Shown here: positions 24,429 to 32,093 of the stretch, one piece after another | Numbering within the stretch: the stretch's first letter is position 1 | Layout of the letters: each line of letters opens with the position of its first letter | DNA from: Pilosibacter fragilis | Lineage (GTDB): Bacteria > Bacillota > Clostridia > Lachnospirales > Lachnospiraceae | DNA: 64,000 nucleotides | Assembly (NCBI RefSeq): GCF_032490495.1 | Contig: NZ_JAVYJB010000003.1 | Coordinates: 248,001-312,000 of the forward strand | Direction: 5' to 3' | Translations under genes and position numbers: made by a program | Notes under the pieces: generated by a model | Database searches by the model: none | The model's input: only the letters and a program-made list of their open reading frames with translations | What the model was told of the DNA's origin: nothing

Positions 24429-25337
24429 ATGTTAACCGAATCCATCTACCGATCATGCACCCTCTGTCCAAGGGAATGTCATGCCGACCGAACAACATCC
24501 ACCGGCTTCTGCGGCGCCGGGCACGAGCTCCGCGCCGCCAGGGCCGCCCTGCATATGTGGGAAGAACCCTGCATCAGCGGCACCACCGGAAGCGGAACCG
24601 TCTTCTTCTCCGGCTGTACGTTACGCTGCGTCTTCTGCCAGAACTTCCAGCTGAGTCACGAAAACTACGGAAAAACCATCTCCGTCTCCCGCCTCGCCGA
24701 TATCTTCCTGGAACTCCAGGAAAAAGGCGCCGCAAACATCAACCTCGTGACCGGGACCCAGTTCGCTCCATCTATCGTCCGCGCCCTGGATCTCGCGAAG
24801 CCGAAGCTTCATATTCCTGTCGTCTTTAACTGCGGCGGCTACGAAAAGCTTGAAACGATCCGTGATCTCGCAGACTACGTCGATATCTGGCTTCCAGACC
24901 TCAAATACATGGACAGCGGTCTCGCCAAGAAATACTCCGCCGCCCCGGACTATTTCGAGAAAGCTTCCGCCGCCATAAAAGAAATGATCCGCCTCACCGG
25001 CGGACTTTCCTGGAATAAAAGGAATCCATCAATGCTGGACCGCGGCGTCATCATCCGTCACATGGTCCTTCCGGGCGCAAAAGAGGACTCGATCCGCCTC
25101 CTGCACTGGATCAGGGAAAATCTCCCGGATCACCAGTATCTTATCAGCATCATGAGCCAGTATACGCCGTTCTACAGGAGCACCGAATATCCGGAGATCA
25201 ACCGGCGGATCACCTCCTATGAGTACAACAAAGTCGTTGACACCGCGATTGACCTCGGTCTCACGGAAGGGTTTATGCAGGAAAGAAGCAGCGCGAAAGA
25301 AGAATATACGCCACCGTTTGACTGTGAAGGGCTTTAA
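24429..25337 (+). CDS. Radical SAM protein, pyruvate formate-lyase-activating-enzyme-like
   Basis: 302 residues. The cluster motif CTLRCVFCQNFQLS (about 60-73) has CxxxCxxC spacing and binds the SAM-ligating 4Fe-4S. A second cysteine set lies at the N-terminus (CTLCPRECHADR and GFCGAG, about 10-35), as in the YgiQ/AmmeMemoRadiSam-adjacent group usually labelled putative PFL-activating enzyme. NLVTGTQFAPSIVRAL and DIWLPDLKYMDSGLAKKYS are typical of that group. It would generate a 5'-deoxyadenosyl radical in the cytoplasm, but no glycyl-radical enzyme is encoded nearby, so the target is unknown. The ribosome binding site is weak (GAAAGAAG). Confidence 0.85.
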   Translation: MLTESIYRSCTLCPRECHADRTTSTGFCGAGHELRAARAALHMWEEPCISGTTGSGTVFFSGCTLRCVFCQNFQLSHENYGKTISVSRLADIFLELQEKGAANINLVTGTQFAPSIVRALDLAKPKLHIPVVFNCGGYEKLETIRDLADYVDIWLPDLKYMDSGLAKKYSAAPDYFEKASAAIKEMIRLTGGLSWNKRNPSMLDRGVIIRHMVLPGAKEDSIRLLHWIRENLPDHQYLISIMSQYTPFYRSTEYPEINRRITSYEYNKVVDTAIDLGLTEGFMQERSSAKEEYTPPFDCEGL

Positions 25338-25442
25338 TACAGATTAATAAGCCTGCCCGGTTACAGACCTGCACCTGGTTCGTACAGACAGTTTGCTACT
25401 CTCCCCCCAAAAGCAAGTGGCAGCAATTCTTTTCTGCGCATA

Positions 25443-25483
25443 AAAAGTGGGTACCGAATCAATTTTCTTGTTTCGATACCCAC
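25443..25483 (-). terminator. Terminator of the putative ncRNA
   Basis: GTGGGTACCGAA (25447-25458) pairs with TTCGATACCCAC (25472-25483), one mismatch, and is followed by TTTTT only on the minus strand. The plus strand has no T-run after the stem, so it does not primarily serve the radical SAM gene. Confidence 0.8.
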
Positions 25484-25837
25484 CTTAATGTTCTGCGTTA
25501 TCCAATGGATCTTACCTCGTTTTCATTAGATTTTTTTCTATATGAAGTTTTCCTTTTTCACTCCGCCGGCTTTTTCCGAAATCTTATCTTTCTTTTCGTT
25601 CTCATATCGATTATTGTATTTCTCTTTTTGATACTTTCTCGTCATATCTTGAAGGATTTCAAATAATCTTTTTTTCGATTAATTACCCGGTTTTGTGTTT
25701 TTCCTTTGTTCCGGATTTTTCAAATTTGAAAAATGGAACGAGACTTATGTGTTCGGTGGACTGTACCTCCTTTACTTAGATTTTTTTAAGTACGAACCTT
25801 TTCGTCTTCTTTGCTTTGTTCTCTCTTTCTTTTTGTT
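25443..25837 (-). ncRNA. Putative ~400-nt noncoding RNA
   Basis: The 690-bp stretch 25338-26023 has no convincing gene. On the minus strand a perfect promoter (25844-25872) would start a transcript near 25837, and a strong intrinsic terminator stands at 25443-25483. The RNA would be A/G-rich, with local stems (TACTTA...TAAGTA near 25770-25795, TTTTTCAAATTTGAAAAA near 25718-25735, TTCATTAGA...TCTATATGAA near 25522-25546) and an AAAGGAGGT box near 25773 not followed by a start codon. A 35-codon Lys/Glu-rich frame near its end lacks a good ribosome binding site. No known RNA class (RNase P, tmRNA, 6S, SRP) was recognised. Confidence 0.55.
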
Positions 25838-25843
25838 GTCTTC

Positions 25844-25872
25844 ATTATATTCGATATCTTCTCATTTGTCAA
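25844..25872 (-). promoter_or_regulatory. Perfect sigma-A promoter with no gene downstream
   Basis: On the minus strand TTGACA (25867-25872), exactly 17 nt, then TATAAT (25844-25849). Both hexamers match the consensus exactly. Confidence 0.8.
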
Positions 25873-26023
25873 TATGTTTTTAGAAAAAATATTTTTTATT
25901 TTATTGTTATTAGTTTATTGTTCTATTGTATATAATTATTCAAATAATTATATTATTTCGCAAAAGAAATTCACTCTCTTTTTCCATCCTTCTCCCATCC
26001 GCAATGACCTTTCTATATGGCTT

Positions 26024-26638
26024 CTACAGCTTTCTTCTTTCTCCGCACCCGCGAAACAGGACAGCAAAGGCGATGGAGATCCCAGCTATCATGAGAAACA
26101 GATCCGAATACACCCCAAAGGCCGCCGACACCTTCTCCCAGGAGTCCCCAGCAATCCTCCCGGCATAGACGAGGACCGTGTTCCACAGAAGACTTCCCGC
26201 CGCCGTAAAGACAAGAAACGGCACAAACTGCATCCTGGCAATCCCTGCAGGGATGGAGATCAGGCTGCGGACGATGGGGATCAGCCTGCACAGGAACACC
26301 GCCGATCTCCCGCGTTCCCTGAACCATCCTTTCGCGAGATCCACATCTTCCAGGCGGAAGTGAAGCAGATGTCCGATCTGTCCGCAGAGCAGTTTCCGGA
26401 ACACCTCATCCGGCAGAAACCGTCCCACGCTGTATAGAATGACAGCCCCCGCCAGCGATCCGGCAGTGGAAAACAGGATCACACCGACGGGCGTCATGTC
26501 CGTGCAGACCGTCATGACGCCCCCAAAGGTCAGGATCACCTCCGACGGGATCGGAGGAAAGAGATTTTCAACTAAAATAAGGAGGAACACAGCAAGATTG
26601 CCGTATTCCCCCATCAATTCCAGTACCAGCTCCCGCAT
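26024..26638 (-). CDS. DedA family membrane protein
   Basis: 204 residues. It opens with YGNLAVFLLILVENLFPPIPSEVILTFGG, the DedA signature with its re-entrant hairpin (E and PPIPSE), followed by FSTAGSLAGAVILYSVGRFLP and, later, RLIPIVRSLISIPAGIARM with the essential arginines, then more membrane segments. DedA proteins act as lipid or undecaprenyl-phosphate transporters/flippases and support envelope homeostasis. It is preceded on the same strand by trpS at some distance, with no obvious operon. The start ATG follows GGGGGTG. Confidence 0.93.
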   Translation of the reverse strand: MRELVLELMGEYGNLAVFLLILVENLFPPIPSEVILTFGGVMTVCTDMTPVGVILFSTAGSLAGAVILYSVGRFLPDEVFRKLLCGQIGHLLHFRLEDVDLAKGWFRERGRSAVFLCRLIPIVRSLISIPAGIARMQFVPFLVFTAAGSLLWNTVLVYAGRIAGDSWEKVSAAFGVYSDLFLMIAGISIAFAVLFRGCGERRKL

Positions 26639-26737
26639 ACAGACACCCCCGCTTTACCATGGGTATAATATATGCAGCATCCAGTCTGTTTTATTCACTT
26701 TTCCCGAATCCATTCATCTGCAGATTCAGCTTTTATA

Positions 26738-27826
26738 TTAACCGTTATACTTCTTACTCTGCTCCGCAATCAGCGCCGCATCGTCAAAGTAGTTGATCTT
26801 CATAGCCGCACGCATCTCCTTTAATGTCTGTGCAGCCACGCGCTCTGCCTTCTCGCTTCCGCTCTTTAAGATCTCGTATACAGCCGGGATGTCCTGCTCC
26901 CATCTCTTTCTTCTCTCGCGGATCGGACGGAGCTCCTCCTCAAGCACACGGTTCAAGAACTTCTTGACCTTTACATCGCCAAGTCCACCGCGTTTGTAGT
27001 GCTCTTTCACCTCGTCGAGGTTCTTGTAATCCGGCCAGAACTCTGCGAAGTATTCGTCCTTGCAGAATGCGTCCAGATATGTGAAGACGGTATTTCCCTC
27101 AACCTGTCCCGGATCGCTTACCTTTAAGTGGTTCGGATCTGTGTACATGGACATGACTTTCTTCTTTACGTCCTCCTCTGTATCGGAAAGGTAGATGCAG
27201 TTTCCTAAGGATTTGCTCATCTTTGCCTTTCCGTCGGTGCCCGGAAGACGGCGGCATGCGTTATTGCTCGGAAGAAGAATATCCGGCATAACAAGAGTAT
27301 CTGTATTGTATACCGTATTGAATTTGTGAACGATCTCTCTTGTCTGCTCAACCATCGGCATCTGGTCCTCACCAGCCGGAACCACGTTTGCCTTGAAGGC
27401 TGTGATATCTGCTGCCTGGCTGATCGGGTAGGTGAAGAAGCCTACCGGGATGCTGGCCTCAAAATTTCTCATCTGGATCTCGCTCTTTACGGTTGGGTTT
27501 CTCTGTAATCTGGAAACCGTAACGATGTCCATATAGTAAGCGGTCATCTCGTAGAGCTCCGGCACCATGGACTGGATAAAGATCGTGGATTTTTCCGGAT
27601 CAAGACCTGCAGACAGGTAATCGAGCGCAACCTCCAGAATATTCTGGCGGACCTTCTCCGGGTTATCCGCATTGTCTGTGAGCGCCTGGGAGTCAGCAAT
27701 CATGATATAGATATCGCTATACTCTCCGGAATTCTGAAGCTCTACTCTTCTTCTAAGAGATCCTACATAATGTCCTACATGAAGACGACCTGTCGGACGG
27801 TCTCCTGTTAAAATAATCTTTCCCAC
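26738..27826 (-). CDS. trpS: Tryptophan--tRNA ligase
   Basis: 362 residues from a GTG at 27826 (MGKIILTGDRPTGRLHVGHYVG). Class I aminoacyl-tRNA synthetase with the HIGH-type motif PTGRLHVGHYVG (about 11-22) and KMSKS in KAKMSKSLGN (about 203-212). It charges tRNATrp. The sequence PAGEDQMPMVEQTREIVHKFN is typical of the longer variant seen in Clostridia and some other bacteria. The start has only a partial site (AAAGGAAT). Only about 110 bp separate it from the upstream gene, too little for a T-box leader, and none is seen. Confidence 0.95.
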   Translation of the reverse strand: MGKIILTGDRPTGRLHVGHYVGSLRRRVELQNSGEYSDIYIMIADSQALTDNADNPEKVRQNILEVALDYLSAGLDPEKSTIFIQSMVPELYEMTAYYMDIVTVSRLQRNPTVKSEIQMRNFEASIPVGFFTYPISQAADITAFKANVVPAGEDQMPMVEQTREIVHKFNTVYNTDTLVMPDILLPSNNACRRLPGTDGKAKMSKSLGNCIYLSDTEEDVKKKVMSMYTDPNHLKVSDPGQVEGNTVFTYLDAFCKDEYFAEFWPDYKNLDEVKEHYKRGGLGDVKVKKFLNRVLEEELRPIRERRKRWEQDIPAVYEILKSGSEKAERVAAQTLKEMRAAMKINYFDDAALIAEQSKKYNG

Positions 27827-27938
27827 AACAATATTCCTTTCTCTCCTGTGATGTCAGGTTTCTGTGATACCGGCGGCTCCACGACTGCAGTCCCATTTCG
27901 ATCTCCAGAAATCCTGTCGGCTGACCCCAAGTTTCAGG

Positions 27939-29174
27939 CTACAGCCGGTGGATGAAAATTCCGCTTCGCAGTTTCGGTTCAAACCAGGTCGATTTCGGCG
28001 GCATCAGAAGCCCCGCGTCCGCAACAGACAGCAGTTCTTCCATCGATGTCGGATACATGGAAAAGGCGATCTTCATGTCCGCCTCACAGCGGCGCTCCAG
28101 TTCTTTCACGCCGCGAATCCCGCCCACAAAGTCGATGCGCTTATCCGTTCTCGGGTCTCCGATTCCAAGCACCGGAGCCAGGAATTTCTCCTGGAGCACG
28201 GACACGTCAAGTCCCTTCACCGGATCATCCGGTCGGACTCCCGCCTTTAATTTCAGATCATACCATGTTCCTCCGAGGTACATGCCGACCTCACCGCGTT
28301 CCTTCGGCTCCACAGCTTCCTTTAAAGGTCCGGAGACCTCAAAAAGCTTCGAAGCTTCCTTTAAGAGCTCCTCCTCCGAGTGTCCGTTCAGATCCCACAC
28401 TACACGGTTATACGGCAGGATCGTCAGTTCATCCTCTGAGAACAGTACGGAGAGGAAGTAGTTGAACGGGGCGTCCTTCGGCGCGTCCGGGTGTTCCGCC
28501 CTGCGCTTTAAGGCAACCTTCACGGCAGAAGCCGCGCGGTGATGACCGTCTGCGATATATGTCGCCGGGAGCTTTTCAAATTCCTCCCGGATCTCTTTTA
28601 TCATATCACCGGATCCGATTTTCCATACCCGGTGTCTGATTCCATCCTCTGAGATAAAATTATAAAGCGGATTCTCCTCTTTTGCAAGTGCAACCAGTTC
28701 TTTTAAGCGTTTTACCGGGCGATATGCGAGAAAAATCGGTCCGGACTGGGCGTCCATCACATCGATATGGCGGATCCGGTCCAGTTCCTTCTCCTCTCTC
28801 GTATTCTCGTGCTTCTTGATCACGCCGTTTACATAGTCATCTACGCTTGAGCATGCCACGATTCCTGTCTGGGGATGATCGTTCATCGTGAGTTCATAGA
28901 GATAGTAGGTCTCATTCGGATCTTCCACATAGTTTCCGTCCTTCACCCATTGTTCGAAAAGATCCTTTGCGTGGGCATAGACCTCCGGCGCGTACATGTC
29001 CGCCGTGTCCGGGAATCCCGTCTCCGGGCGGTCGATGGCGAGGAAGGAAAGCGGATGGGACTTCACCTCTCGCTTTGCCTCCTCCCTGTTGTATACATCA
29101 TACGGAAGTGCCGCGATCTCTGCCGCATGTTCTGCTGCCGGGCGCACGCATGAAAACGGTCTCACTACTGCCAT
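27939..29174 (-). CDS. DUF1015 family protein
   Basis: 411 residues. It opens with VVRPFSCVRPAAEHAAEIAALPYDVYNREEAKRE, the family start, and contains ATYIADGHHRAASA (about 203-216), the conserved DGHHR motif thought to form an active site, plus SVLFSEDELTILPYNRVV. The biochemical role is not established. In many Clostridia the gene sits beside serC and serA, as here (serA ends 166 nt upstream on the same strand), which points to a role in serine metabolism. The start follows GAGGTAA. Confidence 0.88.
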   Translation of the reverse strand: MAVVRPFSCVRPAAEHAAEIAALPYDVYNREEAKREVKSHPLSFLAIDRPETGFPDTADMYAPEVYAHAKDLFEQWVKDGNYVEDPNETYYLYELTMNDHPQTGIVACSSVDDYVNGVIKKHENTREEKELDRIRHIDVMDAQSGPIFLAYRPVKRLKELVALAKEENPLYNFISEDGIRHRVWKIGSGDMIKEIREEFEKLPATYIADGHHRAASAVKVALKRRAEHPDAPKDAPFNYFLSVLFSEDELTILPYNRVVWDLNGHSEEELLKEASKLFEVSGPLKEAVEPKERGEVGMYLGGTWYDLKLKAGVRPDDPVKGLDVSVLQEKFLAPVLGIGDPRTDKRIDFVGGIRGVKELERRCEADMKIAFSMYPTSMEELLSVADAGLLMPPKSTWFEPKLRSGIFIHRL

Positions 29175-29237
29175 GCCTGTTACCTCCCCATATTATTTTA
29201 TCCTGCCTCTATATTACACTCAATTCTCTATAAACGC

Positions 29238-29274
29238 AATTCATCCATGACGATTTTTCGTACATGGATGAATT
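29238..29274 (-). other. Perfect 12-bp inverted repeat between serA and DUF1015 genes
   Basis: AATTCATCCATG (29238-29249) and CATGGATGAATT (29263-29274) around a 13-nt spacer. There is no proper T-run, so it may be a stability or partial-termination hairpin within the ser operon. Confidence 0.5.
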
Positions 29275-29339
29275 ACAATTACATTTCACAGCTGCCATCT
29301 TCTTATGCAGCCGTATTATTCTCTTTTCGACTATATTTT

Positions 29340-30506
29340 TTAGCCCTTGATCACGCGGACCTTATACATTCCGCTGATCTTTTCAAGGTGGGCAACCGCC
29401 TCCTCTTTCACCGGATTCTCCAGATCAAGAAGCGTGTACGCATACTTGTCGCGGCTCTTGTTCGTCATATTGGCGATGTTGATTCCCTCAGCAGCAAGGA
29501 TCGACGTGATCTGACCGATCATGTTCGGAATATTCGCGTGGAGCAGGCCGATTCTTCCTGCCACCTGACAGATTCCCATGTCGCACGCCGGATAGTTTAC
29601 AGAGTTCTTGATATTACCATTTTCTAAGTAATCCTTTAACTCATCCGCAGCCATCACCGCGCAGTTGTCCTCGGATTCCTCCGTGGATGCGCCAAGATGC
29701 GGTGTAGCGATCACGCCTTCCATTGCAGAAGTCTTCGCGTTCGGGAAGTCGGTGATGTATTTCTTCACCTTTCCGCACTTTAACGCCTCTGCCATATCAT
29801 CATCATTTACAAGCAGGTCTCTCGCGTAGTTTAAGATCACGACGCCGTCCTTCATCTGGTCAAAAGCATCCTTGTTGATCATTTCCTTCGTGGAATCAAG
29901 AAGCGGCACATGGACTGTAATGTAATCACAGTCTTTGTAGATCGTGTTCACGTCCATGATATGTTTTACGGAGCGAGACAGCATCCATGCGGCGTTGACG
30001 GAGATAAACGGGTCATACCCGTAAACTTCCATTCCGAGAGCCGCGGCAGCGTTTGCGACCTCACAGCCGATCGCACCGAGACCGATGACGCCGAGCTTCT
30101 TGTCCTTGATCTCGTTTCCTGCAAAGGCCTTTTTGCTCTTCTCCATCTTCTTCGCAATGTCCTCTTCCCCGGCATGTTCCCTGCACCACCCGATACCACC
30201 GACAACGTCTCTGGATGTCAGGAACAGGCCTGCGAGAACAAGCTCCTTTACACCGTTCTTATTTGCGCCCGGTGTATTGAATACGACGATGCCTTTCTTC
30301 GCACATTCGTCGAGCGGGATATTGTTGACTCCGGCTCCGGCTCTGGCAATGGCCTGGAGTCCGGACGGGAATTCTGTCTCGTGGAGAGACGCGCTGCGGA
30401 CCAGGATTCCTTCCGCGTCCTTAATATCATCTACAAGTTTATAGTCTCCCGTGAGGCGGTCTGTGCCATAGTGGGAGATCTGATTTAAACAACAAATATT
30501 TCTCAT
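29340..30506 (-). CDS. serA: D-3-phosphoglycerate dehydrogenase
   Basis: 388 residues. First step of serine synthesis: oxidises 3-phosphoglycerate to phosphohydroxypyruvate with NAD. The NAD-binding fold is marked by KLGVIGLGAIGCEVANAAAALGMEVYGYDPF (about 138-168), with the substrate loop RAGAGVNNIPLDE and catalytic segments NYARDLLV and ATPHLGAST. A C-terminal ACT domain (about 315-388) ends IAAEGINIANM...GMYKVRVIKG and probably mediates feedback by serine. Where many SerA proteins have a DVFExEP segment, this one has KKYITDFPNAK, so the usual catalytic Glu is not where expected. The start follows AGAGGAAA. It is downstream of serC by 32 nt. Confidence 0.94.
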   Translation of the reverse strand: MRNICCLNQISHYGTDRLTGDYKLVDDIKDAEGILVRSASLHETEFPSGLQAIARAGAGVNNIPLDECAKKGIVVFNTPGANKNGVKELVLAGLFLTSRDVVGGIGWCREHAGEEDIAKKMEKSKKAFAGNEIKDKKLGVIGLGAIGCEVANAAAALGMEVYGYDPFISVNAAWMLSRSVKHIMDVNTIYKDCDYITVHVPLLDSTKEMINKDAFDQMKDGVVILNYARDLLVNDDDMAEALKCGKVKKYITDFPNAKTSAMEGVIATPHLGASTEESEDNCAVMAADELKDYLENGNIKNSVNYPACDMGICQVAGRIGLLHANIPNMIGQITSILAAEGINIANMTNKSRDKYAYTLLDLENPVKEEAVAHLEKISGMYKVRVIKG

Positions 30507-30538
30507 GATTTTTCCTCTGATATTTTCATCCGGCAGTC

Positions 30539-31627
30539 TTACGCGTCCGCGTGTTCCGCCTCAAATTTCTTCATAAATTCTACAAGCTTCACAACGCCCT
30601 CCTCCGGCATTGCGTTGTAGATGCTGGCTCTCATGCCGCCGACGGTACGGTGTCCTTTTAAGTTCACGAATCCGGCTGCCTCCGCCTCTTTTACGAACAG
30701 GGCATCCAGATCTTTATCACCTGTAACGAACGGCACATTCATGATGGAACGGTCCTCTTTGCGGACAGTTCCGTGGAAAAGCCTGCTCTGATCCAGATAA
30801 TCGTAAAGGATCTTTGCCTTCCGCTCGTTTTTCTCCTTCATGGCTTCCAGTCCTCCCTGCTTCTTCAGCCATTTGAAGACCTTGCCACAGATATAGATTC
30901 CGTAACATGGCGGAGTGTTGTAGAGGGATCCGGCCTTCGCCTGGACATCGTAGCGCATGATCGTCGGTGTCTCCGGAAGAACATCCTCGCGGATCAGGTC
31001 CTCACGGATAATTACGATAACGACACCGGCCGGTCCGATATTTTTCTGGACACCGCCGTAGATCACACCGTATTTTGATACATCCATCGGTTCAGAGAGG
31101 AAACAGGAGGACACATCGGAGACGAGTGTTTTTCCCTTTGTGTTCGGGAGTGTATGGAATTTTGTTCCGTAGATCGTATTATTCTCGCAGATATAAACAT
31201 AGTCAGCATTCTCATCGACCGGAAGATCGGAACAGTCCGGAATATAGCTGAAGGTCTCGTCTTCGCTGGACGCGATGGCATTTGCGGTTCCGTAAAGCTT
31301 TGCTTCCTTCCATGCCTTCTTTGCCCACTGTCCGGTGATAATATAATCGCCGACACGGTTCTTGAACAGGTTCAACGGTACTGCAGCGAACTGCTGGTGA
31401 GCGCCGCCCTGTAAAAACAGGACTTTGTAGTTATCCGGAATCTTTAAGAGGTCTCGGATGTCCTGCTCTGCTGTCTGGATGATCTCTTCAAAAGCTTTTG
31501 AGCGGTGGCTCATCTCCATGACGGACATTCCGGTTCCATTGTAATCAAGCATCTCGGCTGCTGCTTCTTTTAAGACTTCTTCCGGCAGCACGGCCGGACC
31601 TGCGGAAAAGTTGTAAACTCTGCTCAT
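30539..31627 (-). CDS. serC: Phosphoserine aminotransferase
   Basis: 362 residues. Transfers an amino group from glutamate to 3-phosphohydroxypyruvate (PLP enzyme, class V aminotransferase fold). It opens RVYNFSAGPAVLPEEVLKEA and has LFLQGGAHQQFAAVPLNL for cofactor phosphate binding, a PLP-lysine in YGGVQKNIGPAGVV, and a C-terminal TVGGMRASIYNAMPEEGV with the substrate-binding arginine. It is the first gene of a serC-serA unit with the DUF1015 gene beyond; no phosphoserine phosphatase gene is in the window. The start follows GAGAGGGGAAT. Confidence 0.95.
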   Translation of the reverse strand: MSRVYNFSAGPAVLPEEVLKEAAAEMLDYNGTGMSVMEMSHRSKAFEEIIQTAEQDIRDLLKIPDNYKVLFLQGGAHQQFAAVPLNLFKNRVGDYIITGQWAKKAWKEAKLYGTANAIASSEDETFSYIPDCSDLPVDENADYVYICENNTIYGTKFHTLPNTKGKTLVSDVSSCFLSEPMDVSKYGVIYGGVQKNIGPAGVVIVIIREDLIREDVLPETPTIMRYDVQAKAGSLYNTPPCYGIYICGKVFKWLKKQGGLEAMKEKNERKAKILYDYLDQSRLFHGTVRKEDRSIMNVPFVTGDKDLDALFVKEAEAAGFVNLKGHRTVGGMRASIYNAMPEEGVVKLVEFMKKFEAEHADA

Positions 31628-31913
31628 AGTTTTATTCCCCTCTCTCTGATTGCTCTATGATCGGTCCTTTCAGGAATGACCACACATTCAGCCTTTGTCT
31701 CTCGATCCGGCGCCGCACTTTACTCTGTCTCTTCTCTACCAGTGTAACGCGACGCCTTAGGATGATTTGACATATATCCTAACACAAGTGCCCGGGCAAA
31801 TCAATGATAAATTTTTGATTTGCCCCGAATTATGCAAACTTTTTTTCATTTTTGGTAATTTTTTTTAAAATATATGACTGCTGTAGGCAATTTCTTCCGG
31901 ATTTCTATAAAAA

Positions 31914-32044
31914 GAATGTGCCTTGGCACATTCTCGCGCCTCGCACGGTCGCTTGCGACAATCTATATCTTCGCGCGAGTGTGCATCTTGGACACGTTAG
32001 TGCCTTTTTATGTAACAGGGAATTTCCTGTTACATAAAAAAGGC
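31914..32044. repeat. Structured element, family B, copy 1
   Basis: The 466-bp gap between serC and leuB has no gene but holds a chain of hairpins: GAATGTGC-CTTG-GCACATTC (31914-31933), CTCGCGC (31933-31939) paired with GCGCGAG (31973-31979) enclosing GTCG-CTTG-CGAC, and a long stem GCCTTTTTATGTAACAGG with CCTGTTACATAAAAAAGGC (32002-32044). The same architecture with other stem sequences recurs at 60869-60995. CTTG tetraloops are a shared feature. Confidence 0.7.
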
Positions 32045-32071
32045 AGAACACATGAACTCATGTATTCTGCC
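32035..32071 (-). terminator. Terminator of leuB, fused to the family B element
   Basis: GGCAGAACACATG (32042-32054) pairs with CATGTATTCTGCC (32059-32071); on the minus strand the following T-run (complement of 32035-32041) is also one arm of the last family B hairpin. Confidence 0.75.
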
Positions 32072-32093
32072 AGTCTCGTTCTGCTTTATTTTA

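Noticed and set aside
25443..25837. Candidate ncRNA considered as RNase P RNA, tmRNA or SRP RNA
   Set aside because: None of their conserved core sequences is visible on either strand.
25811..26437. 208-codon plus-strand frame running from the AT-rich gap into the DedA gene
   Set aside because: Hydrophobic-looking start comes from T-rich DNA; the rest mirrors dedA on the other strand.
26439..26741. 100-codon plus-strand frame opposite dedA
   Set aside because: Antisense shadow with no start signal or recognisable motif.
29910..30488. 192-codon plus-strand frame across serA
   Set aside because: Mirror frame of serA; no ribosome binding site.
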